64,000 bases of DNA from CBDAPE01 sp965198325 (GTDB lineage: Bacteria; Pseudomonadota; Alphaproteobacteria; UBA828; JAPUJA01), in NCBI GenBank assembly GCA_965198325.1, contig CBDAPE010000019.1, forward strand, positions 1-64,000. The letters are read 5' to 3'. The notes under the pieces were generated by a model. It saw only the letters and a program-made list of their open reading frames with translations. It ran no database searches and was not told the origin of the DNA. A program made the position numbers and the translations under genes. This document shows positions 62,345 to 64,000 of the stretch, piece by piece; position 1 is the stretch's first letter; each line of letters starts with the position of its first letter.

Positions 62345-63190
62345 ATGATCCGGACCGGCAGCCGGCGCAACGTCTTTCTGATCCCGTCGTTCGCGGTCTT
62401 CGCCGTCTTTTTCGTCCTGCCCCTGTCCTATTTCTTCGTCATCAGCTTCTGGCGGGTCCGGCTGTACAAGCTGACGCCCGACTTCACATTCGAAAACTAC
62501 GTCACGTTCTATGAGGAATATCTCTATCCCGCGGTATTCACGTTCGCGATCGCGCTGAGCATCGCCGTGCTGACCACGCTCCTCGCCTTCGGCTTTGCCT
62601 ATTTCGTCCGCTTCAGGGCGGGTCGTTTCGGTCCCGTGTTCCTGTTCATCGCCCTTATCACCATGTTCGGAGGCTATCTGGTCAAGATCTATGCCTGGAA
62701 GACGATCCTGGGAACCCAGGGCATCATCAACACGGGCCTCCTGGCGATCGGCGTGGTCGAGGAACCGATTCCCTGGCTGCTCTACAATCCGAGCTCGGTC
62801 GTCGTCACCCTCGCTCATTTTCTTCTGCCCTTCGCCATCCTGCCGATATACGGATCGCTCCGAAGCATTAGCGATGTCGAGCTGGAAGCCGCGCGCGACC
62901 TTGCGGCCAAGCCCCGGCACGTGCTGTTCGATATCGTGCTTCCCCAGTGCCAATCGGGGATCCTGGTTGCGTTTACGCTCACCTTTCTCATATCTGCGGG
63001 CGACTACGTCACGCCCCGGCTCGTGGGCGGCCCATACACCTCGATGATCGGTAATTTCGTCGAATCACAGTTCGTCAACCGTTTGAACGCGCCCCGGGGT
63101 TCCGCTCTTGCCGTGGTCATATTATTCACCTGCCTGTCCGCGCTGCTTCTCTTCCGTTACGGCATGCGCGCCGCATTGCGTCCGCGATGA
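62345..63190 (+). CDS. Polyamine-type ABC transporter permease (PotB-like)
   Basis: 281 residues, six membrane segments (FLIPSFAVFAVFFVLPLSYFFVISFW first). The cytoplasmic EAA loop VELEAARDLAAKPRHVLFDIVLPQCQSGIL (~residues 180-210) contacts the ATPase. PotB-like: SAGDYVTPRLVGGP. It overlaps the next permease by 4 bases (ATGA). Confidence 0.92.
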   Translation: MIRTGSRRNVFLIPSFAVFAVFFVLPLSYFFVISFWRVRLYKLTPDFTFENYVTFYEEYLYPAVFTFAIALSIAVLTTLLAFGFAYFVRFRAGRFGPVFLFIALITMFGGYLVKIYAWKTILGTQGIINTGLLAIGVVEEPIPWLLYNPSSVVVTLAHFLLPFAILPIYGSLRSISDVELEAARDLAAKPRHVLFDIVLPQCQSGILVAFTLTFLISAGDYVTPRLVGGPYTSMIGNFVESQFVNRLNAPRGSALAVVILFTCLSALLLFRYGMRAALRPR

Positions 63191-63963
63191 CGGGCCTGTC
63201 GAAAACGATTTGGGGCGGCTTCGGCGTTCTCGTCGTCATCTTCATGCTCTCGCCCCTCGTGCTGGTCGTGCTGTTTTCGTTTGGGGAAAACCAACACGCG
63301 ACGTTCCCCATGGGCAGCCTCACGTTCGGCTGGTACGAGACCCTGTTTGCGAGCCGGGATTTTGTGGCCGCGCTCAAGAACAGCGCCATCGTTACAGGCT
63401 CGGTCGGTCTCGTCTCGACCGTGATCGGAACCCTGGCGGCCCTGGCCCTGGCCCGTCTGCCGATGCGAAGGGCCGGCTTGATGATCATGGCGCTTTCCCT
63501 GCCGATCATGATGCCGGCGCTGGTGCTCGCCCTGGCCCTGCTCTCGGCTTACGCCGCGCTGGGGTTCCGTCTTGGAATCGAAACGGTCATTCCCAGCCAG
63601 CTCGTCTTCACACAACCCTTCGTGATCCTCATCGTCTACGCCCGCATGGTGAGCTTCGACTACGCCATGATAGAGGGGGCCCGCGATCTCGGCGCGTCTC
63701 CGTTCAGGGCCTTCTTCACCGTGACGCTTCCAATCGTACGGCCAACCATCATCGGCGCCGCACTCATCGCGATGGCCCTTTCGCTCGACGATTTCATCAT
63801 CACCTATTTCACCATCGGCGGCGGGCTCACCCTGCCGACCATGGTCTGGGGCATGCTTCGCACCTCCCTTGATCCGGATATCAACGCATTGGCCACCCTG
63901 ATTATCGCGTTCACCATAAGCTCGACCGTTATCGCGCTCTGGGTCACCCGCTATCGGGGTTAG
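63187..63963 (+). CDS. Polyamine-type ABC transporter permease (PotC-like)
   Basis: 258 residues, six membrane segments. PotC-like: N-terminal VLVVIFMLSPLVLVVLFSFGE, TFGWYETLFASRDFVAALKNSAIV, and the EAA loop MIEGARDLGASPFRAFFTVTLPIVRPTI (~residues 158-185), with LDDFIITYFTIGGG. Complete inside the window. The stop at 63963 is 37 bases from the right edge, so downstream operon members, including the missing ATPase, may continue outside. Confidence 0.92.
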   Translation: MTGLSKTIWGGFGVLVVIFMLSPLVLVVLFSFGENQHATFPMGSLTFGWYETLFASRDFVAALKNSAIVTGSVGLVSTVIGTLAALALARLPMRRAGLMIMALSLPIMMPALVLALALLSAYAALGFRLGIETVIPSQLVFTQPFVILIVYARMVSFDYAMIEGARDLGASPFRAFFTVTLPIVRPTIIGAALIAMALSLDDFIITYFTIGGGLTLPTMVWGMLRTSLDPDINALATLIIAFTISSTVIALWVTRYRG

Positions 63964-64000
63964 GGCTTGCCTCGCGGGCACAGCATGGTCGCGATGGAGC

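Overview
The window looks like chromosome from a GC-rich alphaproteobacterium, probably a Rhodospirillales-type or unplaced lineage. Evidence: a C4-type 5-aminolevulinate synthase, a fabI-aroC pair, a xseB-ispA-tlyA string, two small cold-shock proteins, an Hsp20 gene with a sigma-32-like promoter, and a Do-type protease. No rRNA or intact tRNA gene and no CRISPR array was seen.

Layout. 1-12.4 kb is a mobile-element graveyard. A BMP-lipoprotein gene is cut by an IS6-family element. That element is itself split by an IS110/IS1111-type element and truncated by a complete IS21-family element. A nucleotidyltransferase/HEPN pair follows, then a serine recombinase without its catalytic N terminus, a long non-coding tract full of CAGGGAA-type motifs, a truncated IS5 transposase, a bactofilin with two unknown downstream genes, and a partial second IS21 copy. 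12.5-29.4 kb is mostly core genome: XRE-cupin regulator, O-methyltransferase, hemA, a cation efflux protein, pdxH, fabI, aroC, tlyA, ispA, xseB, a histone-deacetylase-like amidohydrolase, hsp20 and degP. Several genes here carry frameshifts (polysaccharide deacetylase, an APH/ATPase fusion). 29.4-35.6 kb holds a frameshifted hybrid histidine kinase, then paaG-paaI-paaK and a DUF1989 gene. 36.1-40.2 kb is a glycine betaine/proline-type ABC transporter, bracketed by a 418-bp direct repeat derived from the DUF1989 gene. 41-47 kb carries a diiron-type protein, an RRM protein, an Fe-S/flavin dienoyl reductase-like enzyme, a cold-shock protein and an acyl-CoA ligase.

47.1-52.6 kb is the most unusual segment. 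An IS1595-family transposase lies inside a unit with about 24-bp inverted termini and an exact 8-bp target duplication. The unit also carries an outer-membrane beta-barrel gene and a possible small gene. The barrel gene has since been broken by a third IS21 copy (6-bp duplication CACGAT) and by an in-frame TAG. Removing the IS21 restores a ~2.36-kb transposon with passenger genes.

52.9-64 kb returns to metabolism: a dimethylglycine-dehydrogenase-like flavoprotein with a choline-kinase-like phosphotransferase, a CmcJ/NvfI-type oxygenase, a short-chain dehydrogenase, a phytanoyl-CoA dioxygenase-like protein, and a polyamine-type ABC importer (binding protein plus two permeases; no ATPase inside the window).

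Together the intact genes suggest a heterotroph that imports and demethylates betaine-like compounds, takes up polyamine-like solutes and handles aromatic acyl-CoA chemistry. The many IS copies and frameshifts indicate either ongoing gene decay or residual sequence error; the raw sequence cannot separate these everywhere.
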